DNA of 64,000 nt. Source: Spirosoma montaniterrae (lineage in GTDB: Bacteria > Bacteroidota > Bacteroidia > Cytophagales > Spirosomataceae). This document shows positions 33,166 through 42,047 of the stretch, one piece after another. The notes beneath the pieces are model-generated. The model was not told the origin of the DNA. It saw nothing but the letters and a program-made list of their open reading frames with translations, and ran no database searches. The stretch lies in contig NZ_CP014263.1 of the NCBI RefSeq assembly GCF_001988955.1, positions 1,302,001-1,366,000 on the forward strand. Reading direction: 5' to 3'. Position 1 is the first letter of the stretch. Each line of letters starts with the position of its first letter. Made by a program: the position numbers and the translations under genes.

Positions 33166-33784
33166 ACAACAATACCTGCAGCGTTATCTGCACGATATAG
33201 CCATTGACCAGCTTGTTGCTGATTACCAGACTAAAGGTTATTTAGTTGCCAAAGAAGAGAAAATTGGGAACCATAAAGCTGATTTAGTTGCCCGAAAAGG
33301 TGATGAGGTTATTGTTGTTGAAGTCAAGACAGGTAGAATGACGCCCAAAAAGCGAGAACAGATAGTCGCATTGGGAGACTACGTGCGTAGTCATGATAAC
33401 TACAAATTTATGGTGGTAGTGGCTTTGCCGCCCAAGCGGAAAAAAATAGACGTTCCGAACATAGATCATTTGTTGTTCGATTATCTGGTTCATCGTGCAA
33501 GTATGCCTGATGAACTTAACAGACTGTCCTCAAACACTCGAATTACCGGAGTAGAGGAAGCTACTATCGACGAATTGACAGTCTCGGAAGAGAATAGTAT
33601 AATGGCGAAAGGAAGCGGTGTGGTAGAAGTAGAACTTCAGCATGGTTCGGGAAACGATAAAACTACTATAACTGACGCTTTTCCTCTCACCTTTGACGTT
33701 GTGCTCAAATACAATGAACACCAGGAGTTATTTCTTGCGAATGCAAAATCTATTGAGATAGATACCGCGTCTTTTTACGAGTAG
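33155..33784 (+). CDS. PD-(D/E)XK nuclease-like protein of unknown role
   Basis: 209 residues. The N-terminal half has a restriction-endonuclease-like core: HKADLVARKGDEVIVVEVKTG, giving D43, E56 and K58 (D-x12-EVK), preceded by a helix with a possible Glu and followed by KKREQIVALGDYV. This matches PD-(D/E)XK nucleases. The C-terminal region (about 120-209) is b-rich and unrecognised. It is translated with the RusA-like gene and shares its AT-rich codon use. A terminator lies 36 bp downstream. A DNA-processing or defence role is inference. Confidence 0.72.
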   Translation: MEIRQQYLQRYLHDIAIDQLVADYQTKGYLVAKEEKIGNHKADLVARKGDEVIVVEVKTGRMTPKKREQIVALGDYVRSHDNYKFMVVVALPPKRKKIDVPNIDHLLFDYLVHRASMPDELNRLSSNTRITGVEEATIDELTVSEENSIMAKGSGVVEVELQHGSGNDKTTITDAFPLTFDVVLKYNEHQELFLANAKSIEIDTASFYE

Positions 33785-33819
33785 TTATTGTTGAAAGCCA
33801 GCCTTAACAAACTTTAACA

Positions 33820-33850
33820 GCCCCGCCCAACCCGGTGGGGCGTCTTTTTT
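33820..33850 (+). terminator. Intrinsic terminator after the nuclease cassette
   Basis: GCCCCGCC (33820-33827) pairs with GGTGGGGC (33834-33841), allowing one G-T pair, around CAACCC, and is followed by GTCTTTTTT. Confidence 0.85.
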
Positions 33851-33853
33851 GCG

Positions 33854-33895
33854 TATTTTTGGACCGGTCTGAATGAATATGGTCGGGATAATCCC
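33854..33895 (+). promoter_or_regulatory. -7 box and 13-bp palindrome upstream of the DUF2723 gene
   Basis: TATTTTTG (33854-33861) matches TAnnTTTG. CGGGATAATCCCG (33883-33895) is a perfect palindrome in the inferred leader, with two copies of CCGGTCTGA around it. It could be an operator or a small RNA stem affecting translation from ATG 33949. Confidence 0.4.
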
Positions 33896-33948
33896 GGTCT
33901 GAGAAATTATTCTTTACACAAAAGTAGTTCCGTTAATTCTTCACTTGT

Positions 33949-36906
33949 ATGCAATCATTTAAACGCCTGAACACCCTCATTGGCTGGGTTTTGTTTGCGG
34001 TGGCGTTGTTTACCTACGCCAGCACCGTTGAACGGACAGCCAGTTTCTGGGATTGTGGCGAATTCATTGCGTGTTCGTTTAAACTCCAGGTGCCGCACCC
34101 ACCCGGTGCACCGTTTTTCCTGCTGTTGGGTCGCATTTTCTCCATGCTCTCGTTTGGCGATGTGCTGAGCGTGGCGTACTGGGTCAACATGGCGTCGGTG
34201 CTGGCAAGCGCGTTTACCATCCTGTTTCTGTTCTGGACCATCACCATGCTGGCCCAGAAACTGCTGGGCCGGGCCGAGAGCGACTATAGCACCGCCGATA
34301 CGCTGCTGGTGATTGGCACCGGAGCGGTGGGCGCATTAGTCTACACGTTCTCTGACACATTCTGGTTTTCGGCAGTTGAGGCTGAAGTGTACGGAATGTC
34401 GTCATTTTTTACGGCCATTGTGGTGTGGGCCGCTTTCCGCTGGGAACGTATCGACGATTCTGCTGCGGCCAATCGCTGGCTGATTTTCATTGCTTATCTC
34501 ACCGGCCTGTCTATCGGCGTTCACTTGCTGAACCTCGTGACGCTGCCCGCGCTGGCATTGATTTATTACTTTAAGAAAAAGGCTAAACCCACTTTCTGGG
34601 GTGGGGTTATGGCGGCTGGTATTGGTTTGCTGGTACTGATGATCATCAATGCGGGTATTATTCCGGGCCTGCCAGGGATGGCTTTCTTCGTAGAACGTAT
34701 CTTCGTTAATTCGCTGGGGCTGCCTTTTAACTCTGGGGTTATTTTCTTCACGGTAGTCTTTCTGGGGACTATTGTTTACGGGATCATCTGGTCGGCACGC
34801 ACAGGGCGGACAATCTGGAATACTTCGCTGCTGTCGCTGGCGTTTGTGCTGATTGGTTATGCTTCATACATGCAGGTGCTGGTGCGGGCCGATTTCAATC
34901 CACCCATCAACGAGAACGACCCCAGCGATGCGCTGAACTTTCTGTCGTATCTGCGTCGCGAGCAGTATGGTAGCCGCTCGCTGCTATACGGACCTGTGTT
35001 TACCTCGCGGCCTATCGACCAGAAGCGCGGTGCACCGATGTGGAAGAAAGAAGGTAATAAATATGTGATCTTCGACTATCAGCCGGAGTACATCTATCAG
35101 CCTGGCGACGAAATGCTGTTTCCCCGCGTGTACAGTTCGCAGCAGAATCACCCGCAGTTGTACCGGCAAATGCTGGGGCTGGCCGAAGGGCAAAAACCCA
35201 CAATGGGCGATAATTTAGCGTTTCTGTTCAGCCACCAACTGGGGCATATGTGGTGGCGGTATCTGATGTGGAACTTCGCCGGTCGCGAATCCGACGAAGA
35301 AGGTGCCGGGTATCTGCTACCGTGGTCGTCGGACGAAAACGCACCGGATCTGCTCAGGAATAACAAAGCCCGCGATAATTTTTATATGCTGCCGTTTCTG
35401 CTTGGGCTGTTCGGCATTGTGTTCCAGTATTTCCGGCGTCGGCGCGATTTCCTGATTGTAGCCTTGCTGTTTCTGTTTACTGGAATCGCGCTGCAAATCT
35501 TCCTGAACTCGCCCCCGTCGGAACCCCGCGAACGTGATTATATCTACGTCGGATCGTTCTATTTCTTCGCCATCTGGATTGGTTTGGGCGTAATGTCTAT
35601 TGCCGAAGGGTTGCGGCAGTACCTGAAAGCCGATACGATGCGTAACGGATTGATTGTCGGGCTAAGTTTGCTCGTGCCGGTGATGATGGGCGCGAAAAGC
35701 TGGGATAATCACAACCGCAACAACCGCTACCAATCGGTCGATTTTGCCAAGAATCTGCTGAATTCCTGCGCGCCAAACGCTATTCTGTTCACGGGGGGCG
35801 ACAACGACACGTTCCCGCTCTGGTATGTGCAGGAGGTTGAGGGATTCCGGCGCGACGTGCGGGTGTGCAACCTGAGCCTACTGGGTACGGAATGGTACAT
35901 CCAGCAGATGAAGCGCAAAACCTACGAATCCGACGCACTGCCGATTTCGCTGGAGTTCGACAATTTCAACAAAGGTAAAAACGACATTGTGCCCTTCTAT
36001 GAAGTGCCGGGCGTGAAAAGCGGTATCGACCTGAAGCAATACATCAGTCTGATCAAGAGCAACAGCCCGGCCATTCAGGTGCCGCTGACCAACGGCGACA
36101 TGACGAGCGTGCTGCCTTCGTCGGTACTGTTTATGCCTATCGACAAGGCGGCTGTTGATAAGGCTAATTTCGTACCGGCATCGCTGCGGCCTTTGGTGAA
36201 AGATACCTTGCAGTGGACTATCGGTAAGAAAGACCTCTACAAGCCCGACCTGATTATGCTCGACATCATTGCAACCAATAACTGGCAGCGGCCCGTTTAT
36301 TTCTCGAGCACATTAGGGGGCGAAAATTACCTGAGTCTGAAGCCATACATGCAGTTGGAAGGCTACGCGTATCGGCTGATGCCTGTGGCCGTGCCGGGCG
36401 CGTCGGATGGTTATGTCAACACCGACATCATGTATAACAACATGCTGAAGAAGACCTTCTGGCGCGAGTTTGATAACCCGGACGTGTATTATGACGAAAC
36501 GTATAAAGGCCCGCCGGTGATTTCGGCCCGTATCGCGTTCTTCCGACTGGCCGATCAGTTGATTCGCGAAGGCAAAAACGACAAAGCCCGCGAAGTGCTG
36601 AACTACTCGATGAAGGTCATTCCCGATAAAAGCATTCCGTATGACCAGATTTCATCGAACTACGTGCGGTTCCTGTTTGCGGTGGGCGACAGCAAAAAAG
36701 CCCTCGAAGTGGCTGATACTATGGCAATTCGGGCCGACCAGAACCTGACATACAACAAAACTGGCAATGGTAACCGCTTCGGCAACCCCGACGCTGATTT
36801 GTACATTCTGCAAACTATTGTCGAAGCCTGCAAGGAAGCCAAACAAACCGCAGCCGCCAGCAAATACGACGCCATCTTCCAGAAGCACATCAACGCGTTC
36901 GGTTGA
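33949..36906 (+). CDS. DUF2723 multi-pass membrane glycosyltransferase-like protein
   Basis: 985 residues. The N-terminal signature FWDCGEFIACSFKLQVPHPPGAPFFLLLG includes the acidic and PHPPGAP residues of DUF2723 proteins (related to human TMEM260 O-mannosyltransferases). About ten or more membrane helices occupy residues 12-300 and 470-590; SEPRERDYIYVGSFYFFAIWIG is the second conserved block. The soluble C-terminal third (about 600-985) is periplasmic and contains helical TPR-like repeats. A GT-C type transferase acting on exported proteins or lipids is inferred. A strong terminator follows. Confidence 0.85.
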   Translation: MQSFKRLNTLIGWVLFAVALFTYASTVERTASFWDCGEFIACSFKLQVPHPPGAPFFLLLGRIFSMLSFGDVLSVAYWVNMASVLASAFTILFLFWTITMLAQKLLGRAESDYSTADTLLVIGTGAVGALVYTFSDTFWFSAVEAEVYGMSSFFTAIVVWAAFRWERIDDSAAANRWLIFIAYLTGLSIGVHLLNLVTLPALALIYYFKKKAKPTFWGGVMAAGIGLLVLMIINAGIIPGLPGMAFFVERIFVNSLGLPFNSGVIFFTVVFLGTIVYGIIWSARTGRTIWNTSLLSLAFVLIGYASYMQVLVRADFNPPINENDPSDALNFLSYLRREQYGSRSLLYGPVFTSRPIDQKRGAPMWKKEGNKYVIFDYQPEYIYQPGDEMLFPRVYSSQQNHPQLYRQMLGLAEGQKPTMGDNLAFLFSHQLGHMWWRYLMWNFAGRESDEEGAGYLLPWSSDENAPDLLRNNKARDNFYMLPFLLGLFGIVFQYFRRRRDFLIVALLFLFTGIALQIFLNSPPSEPRERDYIYVGSFYFFAIWIGLGVMSIAEGLRQYLKADTMRNGLIVGLSLLVPVMMGAKSWDNHNRNNRYQSVDFAKNLLNSCAPNAILFTGGDNDTFPLWYVQEVEGFRRDVRVCNLSLLGTEWYIQQMKRKTYESDALPISLEFDNFNKGKNDIVPFYEVPGVKSGIDLKQYISLIKSNSPAIQVPLTNGDMTSVLPSSVLFMPIDKAAVDKANFVPASLRPLVKDTLQWTIGKKDLYKPDLIMLDIIATNNWQRPVYFSSTLGGENYLSLKPYMQLEGYAYRLMPVAVPGASDGYVNTDIMYNNMLKKTFWREFDNPDVYYDETYKGPPVISARIAFFRLADQLIREGKNDKAREVLNYSMKVIPDKSIPYDQISSNYVRFLFAVGDSKKALEVADTMAIRADQNLTYNKTGNGNRFGNPDADLYILQTIVEACKEAKQTAAASKYDAIFQKHINAFG

Positions 36907-36917
36907 TAGCAGGGAAA

Positions 36918-36968
36918 CAGTAATAAAAACGGCCCGGAGCGCATTGCTCCGGGCCGTTTTTATTACTG
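36918..36968. terminator. Perfect 23-bp bidirectional terminator
   Basis: Arms 36918-36940 and 36946-36968 pair perfectly around GCATT. The GC-rich core CGGCCCGGAGC is flanked by A/T runs on both strands, so it serves the convergent DUF2723 and b-barrel genes. Confidence 0.92.
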
Positions 36969-36983
36969 ACAACACGAATATGT

Positions 36984-37625
36984 CTACCGGTATTTCCCTA
37001 CAAACATACCCGCCGTAACGCTGAACATCCGATTGCTTAAGCTCTTACTTCGTAAACCTGCGTTGTAGTTCAGGCCAAGTTGCCAGCGTTGGCGAATATC
37101 GAAACCTACCGCTAAACTACCACCCAAATCAAACTGGCTGAACAGTGCGTTGCGGCCAAATTTAGCGTCCAAACCCGAACTGCCGAATATCGCTGGCGCG
37201 TCGTTCAGCAGCCTGCCTCCAATACCAACCGCCATGTATGTTCCTGCGCCGACGTAAGCCCGCAACGACTTGCTGACGTCAAATTTATGGACTACCAGAA
37301 CAGGCATTTCTACATAAAGCGGACGCAGGCTGTAATTGATTGGCCGCACAACTTCACCCGTATTCCCGTTGATTAACAATGCTTTCGAGTTGAAGCCCCT
37401 GCTGGTGAGCAACAACGCTGGTTGCAGATAGAATGATTTCCCAACGGGCATATCGCCAAACAGCCCCGCCTGCCAGCCTATTCGATACGAGTCCTGAGCA
37501 CCGAACGATGAGCGGGCTACCCCACTAAACGTAGGGCCAGCTTTCAGGCCGATTGCTACCTGCGCAACTGTCGGCGAGGTGGCTATGACAAATAATGCCA
37601 GAGTTATTTGGTAAGCATTTTTCAT
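36984..37625 (-). CDS. Outer-membrane b-barrel protein
   Basis: 213 residues from ATG 37625. The signal peptide ends in TVAQ. The mature chain (VAIGLKAGPTFSG, YRIGWQAGLFGDMPVGKSFYLQPALLLTSRGF, YVEMPVLVVHKFDV) is a typical Bacteroidota small b-barrel of the PorT/OMP_b-brl_2 type. An extension upstream to 37748 would overlap the E2 gene start and has no signal peptide. The E2 gene lies 37 bp upstream on the same strand. Function unknown. Confidence 0.8.
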   Translation of the reverse strand: MKNAYQITLALFVIATSPTVAQVAIGLKAGPTFSGVARSSFGAQDSYRIGWQAGLFGDMPVGKSFYLQPALLLTSRGFNSKALLINGNTGEVVRPINYSLRPLYVEMPVLVVHKFDVSKSLRAYVGAGTYMAVGIGGRLLNDAPAIFGSSGLDAKFGRNALFSQFDLGGSLAVGFDIRQRWQLGLNYNAGLRSKSLSNRMFSVTAGMFVGKYR

Positions 37626-37662
37626 AAATGAGTATAAGTGGTACGCATAGCGGCAATTCAAT

Positions 37663-39105
37663 CTACAACCCACTAAGAACCCCTTGCGGGTTAAACTGCT
37701 CCAGATAATCGGCCACGCGCCGAACAAACTGCCCGCCCAATGAACCATCGACTACACGGTGGTCGTAGGAGTGAGAAAGAAACATCAACTGCCGGATACC
37801 GATAAAATCGCCCTGCGGGGTTTCGATAACGGCGGGTTTTTTTACAATGGCCCCGAACGCCATGATGGCTACCTGGGGCTGCAAAATAATAGGCGTTCCC
37901 ATCAGATTTCCGAAGGTGCCGATGTTCGAGATGGTGTACGTGCCACCGGCCAGATCGTCGGCGGTAAGTTTGTTTTCGCGGGCGCGTTTGGTCAGATCGT
38001 TCACGCGCTTCGTCAGGCCCACAAGGTTATACTGGTCCGCATTGTGAATAACCGGCACAATCAGGTTGCCGTTGGGAAGGGCAACAGCCATGCCGATATT
38101 CACGGCCTTTTTCACGATAATCGAATCACCATCGACCGAAACGTTAATCATCGGGAAATCTTTGATGGCCTTGACAACGGCTTCGACCAGAATGGGCGTG
38201 TAGGTCAGGTTTTCGCCGGTTTGTTGCTTAAACTGATCTTTCACACGGGTGCGCCACTGTACAACCGGCGTCATATCGGCTTCAACGAACGAACTGACGT
38301 GGGGCGAAATCTGCTTCGATTCTACCATTCGCTGCGCAATCATCTTCCGCATCCGGTCCATCTGCACAATGTCGGCCTGACCGTTCAGCGAACGAGGTGC
38401 GGGGGACGAAGGAGTAGGGGGTAATGTGGGGGTAACAGGGGGTTGGATGGTTTCCGGTTGCCTTACTTCCTGTATATCTTGCTCCTTATTCCTTTCCAGA
38501 TAAGCCAGAATGTCTTTCTTCGTTACCCGGTTATCGGCACCGGAACCGGGAATTTGGTCGAGTTCGTCGCGGTTTATGCCCTCTTCTTTGGCAATCTTTA
38601 GCACCAACGGCGAATAAAAGCGGTCAGTGAAGGCAACAGACGAATCGGCTACCGTTTCAACAGAATCGGCAACGGCTGTTTCGGGCGTGGGGGCCGCCCG
38701 GCTGCTCATAGCCGCAATACTGGTTTCTAACTCCCGTACCGACTCCGATACTTCATGCAGGTCGGGTTGATCTTTGCCTGTGTTGGCAACGTCGCCAATG
38801 CCAACGGGCAACTGCTCCGTATCATTAGTAGGGGTGGGCGAGGAGGTATCACCCGCAGCAGCGACGTCGGTTTCGATGCGGGCAATGGGAGCACCGACAG
38901 CTACTACGTCGCCGTTATTTACTAAAATTTCTTTCAGAATGCCCGATTCCAACGCCGGCACTTCAGTGTCAACCTTATCGGTTGCCACTTCCAGTATCGA
39001 CTCATCGGCTTCGATTCGGTCGCCGGGCTGTTTGAGCCAGGCAATGACCGTACATTCCATTATACTTTCGCCCATTTTGGGCATAACCATGTTGATGAGT
39101 GCCAT
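37663..39105 (-). CDS. 2-oxo acid dehydrogenase E2 (dihydrolipoamide acyltransferase)
   Basis: 480 residues. The N-terminal lipoyl domain (1-80) has the lipoylated Lys in EVATDKVDTEVPA. A linker of acidic and Ala/Pro/Thr stretches leads to the peripheral-subunit-binding domain (SPLVLKIAKEEGINRDELDQIPGSG, about 170-205). A second linker (PVTPTLPPTPSSPAPRS) precedes the catalytic domain with MRKMIAQRMVESKQISPHV and the HxxxDG motif SHSYDHRVVDGSLGG. E2 transfers acyl groups from E1 to CoA in the cytoplasm. The long ESI..MECTVIAW form suggests a branched-chain or unspecific E2. The E1/E3 genes are not in this window. Confidence 0.93.
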   Translation of the reverse strand: MALINMVMPKMGESIMECTVIAWLKQPGDRIEADESILEVATDKVDTEVPALESGILKEILVNNGDVVAVGAPIARIETDVAAAGDTSSPTPTNDTEQLPVGIGDVANTGKDQPDLHEVSESVRELETSIAAMSSRAAPTPETAVADSVETVADSSVAFTDRFYSPLVLKIAKEEGINRDELDQIPGSGADNRVTKKDILAYLERNKEQDIQEVRQPETIQPPVTPTLPPTPSSPAPRSLNGQADIVQMDRMRKMIAQRMVESKQISPHVSSFVEADMTPVVQWRTRVKDQFKQQTGENLTYTPILVEAVVKAIKDFPMINVSVDGDSIIVKKAVNIGMAVALPNGNLIVPVIHNADQYNLVGLTKRVNDLTKRARENKLTADDLAGGTYTISNIGTFGNLMGTPIILQPQVAIMAFGAIVKKPAVIETPQGDFIGIRQLMFLSHSYDHRVVDGSLGGQFVRRVADYLEQFNPQGVLSGL

Positions 39106-39130
39106 AGTTTTTGGTATTCTTCATTTTTCC

Positions 39131-39160
39131 GCAAGGGGGCGAATTAATTCGCCCCCTTGC
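39131..39160. repeat. Perfect 30-bp palindrome between E2 and ATP-grasp genes
   Basis: 15-bp arms, GCAAGGGGGCGAATT and its complement, meet without a loop at 39131-39160. It sits 17 bp past the stop of the ATP-grasp gene and 25 bp upstream of the E2 start. Without a U-run it may be an operator or a processing hairpin for the E2 transcript. Confidence 0.7.
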
Positions 39161-39177
39161 AGAAGACCGGAGCGTTT

Positions 39178-40275
39178 TTACTTTTTCGCCTTTTTCGGCT
39201 TTTCCTCTTTCTCGGCTTCTTTCTTCGGCTTCTCAGTCTTCGGAGCTTTTTCGGCTTTCGCTTCTTTTTCTTCCTTTGCCGGTTTTTCAGCCTTTGGAGC
39301 TTTCGCCGGAGCGTCGGGTACAATACTGGTGCCCATCACGGAACCGCGTACAAACGTGCCCCATGTGAGGTTGTCTTTGCCTTTCTGCACGCGTTTGGCT
39401 CGCTCGATTGCCATGTTGGCAGCCGCTTCAACCACCCAGTCGAAATTGGCTTGCCCAACCGAATGCACGTCGGCGTCGGGGGCGGGGTTGCAGAAATCGA
39501 TGGCAACGGGGATACCGTCGCGCACGGCAAACTCAACCGTGTTGAAGTCATAACCGAGGGCGTGGTTCAGCTTCAGCACGTAGTCGGTCATGGTTTCGAG
39601 GAGTTTTTTGCCCGCGTCGCCCGTTGTTTTCATCTCGGCGGCATAGCGCAGGTGGTGCGGGTTACGCGGCTCGTAAGGCATAATGCGAACGTCTTTGCCG
39701 CCAATGCAGTAACACCGGAAATAATCTTCAAAATCAATGGCTTCCTGATACAGCATCACCAACTGCCCGGTTTCGTCGTACGACCGGAACATCTGCTCCG
39801 GGTTATCGACTTTATACACGCTTTTCCAGCCACCACCCGCGTGGGGTTTCATGAACGCCGGGAAACCGATGTGGTTGAAAATGGCATCCCAATCCATGTG
39901 CCGCAGGTTGCGAAACGAATTGTGGTTAGTGTCGTCGGGGCGTTCTTTGGAGGGCAGCAGAATGGTTTTGGGCACCGGCACGCCAATCTGAACGGCCAGC
40001 GCATTGTTGAAAAACTTCTCGTCGGCGGCCCACCAGAAGGGGTTATTCACCACGGCGGTGCCGGTGAGGGCTGCGTTTTTCAGGAACGCTTTATAGAAGG
40101 GCACGTCCTGCGAAATCCGGTCGATAATTACGGCGTACTCGGTAGCAACGCCCTGTTCAACGCGGTCGATGCTGACAAATTCAGCCGGAAATTCGCTTTG
40201 TTTTTCATTTACGCGGTCAATGAAGGCTTGTGGGAACGTATTTTCCTGACCGAAAAGGATGCCTATTTTTTTCAT
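39178..40275 (-). CDS. ATP-grasp family enzyme with Lys-rich C-terminal tail
   Basis: 365 residues. The N-terminal part (KKIGILFGQENTFPQAFID) precedes the ATP-grasp domain: FPAFMKPHAGGGWKSV (ATP-binding Lys and Gly loop), DYFRCYCIGGKDVRIMPYEP and VEFAVRDGIPVAIDFCNPAPDADVHS (metal-binding Glu/Asp/Asn). Such enzymes join a carboxylate to an amine or thiol through an acylphosphate. Residues about 318-365 are a low-complexity Lys/Ala/Glu/Pro tail, rare for the family. It lies just downstream of an esterase on the same strand. The substrates are unknown, but a peptide- or amide-forming role is plausible. Confidence 0.82.
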   Translation of the reverse strand: MKKIGILFGQENTFPQAFIDRVNEKQSEFPAEFVSIDRVEQGVATEYAVIIDRISQDVPFYKAFLKNAALTGTAVVNNPFWWAADEKFFNNALAVQIGVPVPKTILLPSKERPDDTNHNSFRNLRHMDWDAIFNHIGFPAFMKPHAGGGWKSVYKVDNPEQMFRSYDETGQLVMLYQEAIDFEDYFRCYCIGGKDVRIMPYEPRNPHHLRYAAEMKTTGDAGKKLLETMTDYVLKLNHALGYDFNTVEFAVRDGIPVAIDFCNPAPDADVHSVGQANFDWVVEAAANMAIERAKRVQKGKDNLTWGTFVRGSVMGTSIVPDAPAKAPKAEKPAKEEKEAKAEKAPKTEKPKKEAEKEEKPKKAKK

Positions 40276-40278
40276 AAA

Positions 40279-40346
40279 AGTAGCGCGGGTGGAAACCCGC
40301 TTTGATGTGTTGATAAACAGACGGGCGGCTTTCCAGCCGCATTACT
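40279..40346. repeat. REP-like palindromic repeat upstream of the ATP-grasp gene
   Basis: AGTAGCGCGGGTGGAAACCCGC (40279-40300) and its partner ending GCCGCATTACT (40325-40346) pair with a few mismatches; the right arm overlaps the esterase stop (40345-40347). Each arm is internally palindromic. The right arm closely matches the repeat at 9808-9871. Confidence 0.75.
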
Positions 40347-41049
40347 AAATCATACTCAGATACCTCGGAAATTGTTCTTTCCAGACGGGCCAGTCATGGT
40401 CTCCCCACGGCACCACGTCGAGGTGATGCCGGATGCCTTTGCGGTTCAGAATATCCGACATGTGGTAATTGTCGGGTTTACAGAAATCGTAGGCCGACGT
40501 ACCCAGCACGATGTTCATGTGGTAGAACTCCGGATTCTGTGCGTTCGGCATATAATCGGGCGGGTTGTTGAAATATACATTGTCGTCGTAGTAGCCACCC
40601 AGAAACGACCGAATATCGTAGGCCGCGCCCATCGTAAGCAGGTGCCCCACCTGATCGGGATGCCGAAAGGCAAAGTTCAGCGCGTGGTAGCCGCCGAACG
40701 ACGCGCCCGATACGCCGATTTTGCGAACGTTGCATTCGCGTTGAATACCTGGCACAAGTTCTTCGCTCAGAAAACGATCATACAACATGTGGTTCCAGAT
40801 GCGCGTGCCGGGGTGCAGGTGTTTGGCATACCAGCTATCGCGGTCGATGCTGTCGATGCAGTAGAGTTTTACCTTGCCCGACTCCACGAACCCGCGAACC
40901 GTTTCGATCAGACCAAAGTCCTTATACTCGTAATAATGGCCCATAGACGTTGGGAACAGCAGCACCGGGTAGCCCCAGTTGCCATATACCAGCATCTCCA
41001 TGTCGCGGCCTAAGTGGTGCGAGTACCACCGTCGATAGTCTTGTTGCAC
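40345..41049 (-). CDS. Esterase-D-like alpha/beta hydrolase
   Basis: 234 residues, starting at GTG 41049. The chain VLLFPTSMGHYYEYKDFGLI, the nucleophile elbow GVSGASFGGYHALNFAF (Ser near 120) and the C-terminal DVVPWGDHDWPVWKEQFP (His in GDHDW) match the putative esterase family related to esterase D and antigen 85. There is no signal peptide. It lies 69 bp upstream of the ATP-grasp gene on the same strand and divergent from another esterase at 41154. The natural ester is unknown. Confidence 0.83.
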   Translation of the reverse strand: MQQDYRRWYSHHLGRDMEMLVYGNWGYPVLLFPTSMGHYYEYKDFGLIETVRGFVESGKVKLYCIDSIDRDSWYAKHLHPGTRIWNHMLYDRFLSEELVPGIQRECNVRKIGVSGASFGGYHALNFAFRHPDQVGHLLTMGAAYDIRSFLGGYYDDNVYFNNPPDYMPNAQNPEFYHMNIVLGTSAYDFCKPDNYHMSDILNRKGIRHHLDVVPWGDHDWPVWKEQFPRYLSMI

Positions 41050-41153
41050 AGGCTGAGAAGATTGCGTGTTGCGATAAAATTTGGGTTGAAATTAGACCAA
41101 AGCCGTAGAAACCACAACCTTCGATACCGAACGAGCCGAAAAAAATACCTATT

Positions 41154-42047
41154 TTGCACCTTGTGATCACCGTACTTCTGTTACTTGGTTTGTTTATGAA
41201 CGACCCTCTACCGGGCCATGATGTATTTCTTTTGCCTGCCGTAACGACGCGGCACGACGATTCGTTGGTGTCTGTACCGCTTAAACGCACGGTTCATTTA
41301 GACATTATTTTGCCAACTGGCTACCAATCGCTCGATAGTAAGCCAGCGCAGCAACGCCTGCCCGTGCTCTACCTCAATGACGGTCAGGACCTGCCCCGGC
41401 TCCATATGACTCGCCTGCTCGATTCGCTCTATCAGCAGCAGGCTATTCAGCCTTTCGTGCTGATTGCCATTCATGCCGGCGACCGTATTCAGGAGTATGG
41501 CACTGCGGCCCAGGCCGATTATATGAAGCGGGGCAGCAAAGCCAATCTGTACGCCGATTTTGTGTTGACCGAACTGCTGCCCTACGTGAAAAAGCACTAT
41601 CCTGTCAGCCAGAAACCCGACGACAGCGTATTTGCCGGGTTTTCGCTGGGCGGTTTGTCGGCCTTTGATTTGGTGTTTCATCACCCCGACCGTTTCTCAA
41701 AAGTGGGCGTTTTTTCGGGGTCATTCTGGTGGCGCAGCAAGAAGTTCGACAGTGCATACCAGGAAGATCGAGACCGGATTATGCATAACCTCATCCGGCA
41801 AGGTACGTACAAGCCAAACCTGACGTTCTGGCTGCAAACCGGCACCGACGATGAAACCAGCGACCGAAACAACAACGGCGTGATCGACTCCATTGACGAC
41901 ACGCTCGACATCATCAATGAACTCGAAGCCAAAGGCTACGACCGCAATACCGATATTCGTTATGTAGAGGTAGAAGGCGGTCAGCACAATCAGGAAACCT
42001 GGAGTCAGATTATGCCTGATTTCCTGAGGTGGGCGTTTGGTTATTGA
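41154..42047 (+). CDS. Secreted or membrane-associated esterase-D/Fes-like alpha/beta hydrolase
   Basis: 297 residues from TTG 41154; GTG 41163 is an alternative, and both leave a hydrophobic stretch VITVLLLLGLF that may be a signal peptide. The body has RLPVLYLNDGQDLPRL, the elbow FAGFSLGGLSAFDLVF (Ser in GFSLGG), and a final His in VEVEGGQHNQETWSQ. It is a member of the esterase D/enterochelin-esterase fold. The divergent neighbour at 40345-41049 is of the same superfamily. Function unknown beyond ester hydrolysis. Confidence 0.78.
   Translation: MHLVITVLLLLGLFMNDPLPGHDVFLLPAVTTRHDDSLVSVPLKRTVHLDIILPTGYQSLDSKPAQQRLPVLYLNDGQDLPRLHMTRLLDSLYQQQAIQPFVLIAIHAGDRIQEYGTAAQADYMKRGSKANLYADFVLTELLPYVKKHYPVSQKPDDSVFAGFSLGGLSAFDLVFHHPDRFSKVGVFSGSFWWRSKKFDSAYQEDRDRIMHNLIRQGTYKPNLTFWLQTGTDDETSDRNNNGVIDSIDDTLDIINELEAKGYDRNTDIRYVEVEGGQHNQETWSQIMPDFLRWAFGY

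Noticed and set aside
32252..33948. Integrated phage or insertion sequence around the RusA-like gene
   Set aside because: No integrase, transposase, terminal repeats or phage structural genes are visible; only the two nuclease genes and one unpaired palindrome are seen.
37759..38424. 221-codon plus-strand frame
   Set aside because: Antisense of the E2 acyltransferase with no motif.
39157..40305. 382-codon open frame on the plus strand
   Set aside because: It is the exact antisense of the ATP-grasp gene, which has clear ATP-grasp motifs. The antisense has none.
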